In this document: piece after piece, positions 13,957 to 14,673 of the stretch
Numbering within the stretch: the stretch's first letter is position 1
How the letters are laid out: every line of letters begins with the position of its first letter
From: Candidatus Eiseniibacteriota bacterium
GTDB taxonomy: Bacteria > Eisenbacteria > RBG-16-71-46
Assembly: GCA_021414165.1 (NCBI GenBank)
Contig: JAIOPA010000001.1
Location: forward strand, 1-14,673
Direction of reading: 5' to 3'
DNA: 14,673 nt
Notes under the pieces: model-generated
What the model saw: only the letters and a program-made list of their open reading frames with translations
Database searches by the model: none
What the model was told of the DNA's origin: nothing
Translations under genes and position numbers: made by a program

Positions 13957-14673
13957 GACAACTCTCCTTCGACCGTGAGTCGGCGCACTTCGTCCTTGAA
14001 GCGGCGGCCACGGTCCTCGTAGTCCCGGAACATATCGAAAGATGCGCATCCGGGCGAGAGCAATACGACGCGCCCGCCAGAAAGTGCGGCGGCATGGGCC
14101 CGACGGACCGCCTCGGCCAGGCTGCCGGCCCGCTCCTGCGGCGTGCCGGCCCAGGCCTTCGACATGGGCTCGGCGCCCTCACCGATGAGCACCAGGTGAT
14201 GCACGGCCTCGTGCACGAGCGGCGCGAGCGGGCGGAAGTCCTGCCCCTTGTCGCGGCCACCGGCGATCAGCACGATCTTCTCGGGGAAGCTCTGGAGCGC
14301 GACCCGCATGGAATCGGTGTTCGTGGCCTTGGAATCGTTCACGAACCGCACGCCCTGGTACTCCCCCGCCGGCTCCAGCCGGTGCTCGAGCCCGCCATAG
14401 GTGCGCAGCACCTCGCGCAGCGCGTCGGGGTGCGGTTCCAGCGGCAGCACGGTGGCGAGCGCAGCCAGCACGTTGGCCAGGTTGTGCGGACCCGGCAGCC
14501 GGACCTCGCGGCGCGGCAGCAGGCGCTCGTGGCCGCCACGGCGCGCGAGCACGATCCAGCCGTCCTCGAAGAACGCGCCCTCGTCGACCGGCTGGCTCAC
14601 CGAGAACGCGGCCGGCTGGCCGTGACCGGCGCGGCGCGAGGCCACGCCCGGGTCGTCGGCGTTCACGACCGCG
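13953..14673 (-). CDS. murD: UDP-N-acetylmuramoyl-L-alanine--D-glutamate ligase MurD (5' end beyond window)
   Basis: MurD adds D-glutamate to UDP-MurNAc-L-Ala in the cytoplasm. The window holds the last 240 codons of a protein usually ~450 long, covering the end of the central ATPase domain and the C-terminal domain. Visible are VNADDP at the window edge, the domain hinge GPHNLANVLAA, GGLEHRLE, the MurD-typical NDSKATN with its ATP/substrate-contacting Lys, AGGRDKG, and the C-terminal LSPGCASFDMF followed by YEDRGRRFK. The stop TGA overlaps the TTG start of ftsW by two bases, and murD codons carry the ftsW ribosome site. This is the first visible gene of the minus-strand dcw operon; the promoter and upstream genes lie outside. 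Confidence 0.97.
   Translation of the reverse strand, partial: AVVNADDPGVASRRAGHGQPAAFSVSQPVDEGAFFEDGWIVLARRGGHERLLPRREVRLPGPHNLANVLAALATVLPLEPHPDALREVLRTYGGLEHRLEPAGEYQGVRFVNDSKATNTDSMRVALQSFPEKIVLIAGGRDKGQDFRPLAPLVHEAVHHLVLIGEGAEPMSKAWAGTPQERAGSLAEAVRRAHAAALSGGRVVLLSPGCASFDMFRDYEDRGRRFKDEVRRLTVEGELS
13957..13975 (-). promoter_or_regulatory. Ribosome binding site that decides the TTG start of ftsW
   Basis: On the minus strand AAGGAGAG inside the end of murD precedes TTG 13956 by about 6-7 bases. It is the strongest Shine-Dalgarno match nearby and makes TTG the start although it is a rare initiation codon. Confidence 0.75.

Noticed and set aside
12302..14260. 652-codon minus-strand frame across murD, ftsW and murG
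   Set aside because: It is an out-of-frame reading through three well-supported genes, with biased Arg/His/Ala composition and no recognisable motif.

Overview
The window is high-GC bacterial DNA from a Gram-negative-type genome. It carries most of a division and cell-wall (dcw) cluster on the minus strand, followed by recG, rpmB and a secreted haloperoxidase-like gene. The lineage cannot be fixed from the sequence. The large dcw operon, a zinc-binding L28 protein and a FlgD/T9SS-like C-terminal module on an exported enzyme would fit an FCB-related or candidate-phylum bacterium such as Ca. Eisenbacteria, but this is inference.

Layout from left to right. Bases 3-80 (+) hold the last 25 codons of a probable membrane protein. 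Bases 81-310 are a non-coding leader. Bases 311-2092 (+) encode an exported vanadium-haloperoxidase/PAP2-family protein with a C-terminal Ig-like sorting module, followed by a strong hairpin at 2112-2148. Facing it on the minus strand are a small MJ0042-type zinc-ribbon protein (2166-2555) and recG (2610-4715). rpmB (5003-5221, +) is divergent from recG and has its own sigma70-like promoter (4887-4915) and intrinsic terminator (5246-5285).

From 14673 down to 5334, all on the minus strand, is one compact operon: murD (5' end outside the window), ftsW, murG, murC, ftsQ, ftsA, ftsZ, and a 547-residue TPR protein. The first five genes overlap or abut (murD/ftsW TTGA, ftsW/murG with no gap, murG/murC TAATG, murC/ftsQ ATGA). 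This indicates translational coupling. MurD, MurC and MurG make the lipid II precursor, FtsW polymerises it at the septum, and FtsQ, FtsA and FtsZ build and anchor the divisome. murB and ddl, which often sit between murC and ftsQ, are absent here.

The most striking observation is in FtsZ. The protein looks functional at its GTP-binding signature, T7 loop and C-terminal peptide. However, about 22 residues that other FtsZ proteins have between strand S8 (VLVNITGG) and strand S9 (VIFGAVID) are missing in frame. These residues form helix H10, a part of the protofilament interface and the MinC contact site in E. coli. A strongly conserved Asn in the T1 GTP-binding loop is also a Tyr. No CRISPR array, tRNA, rRNA, insertion sequence or obvious defence system was seen.
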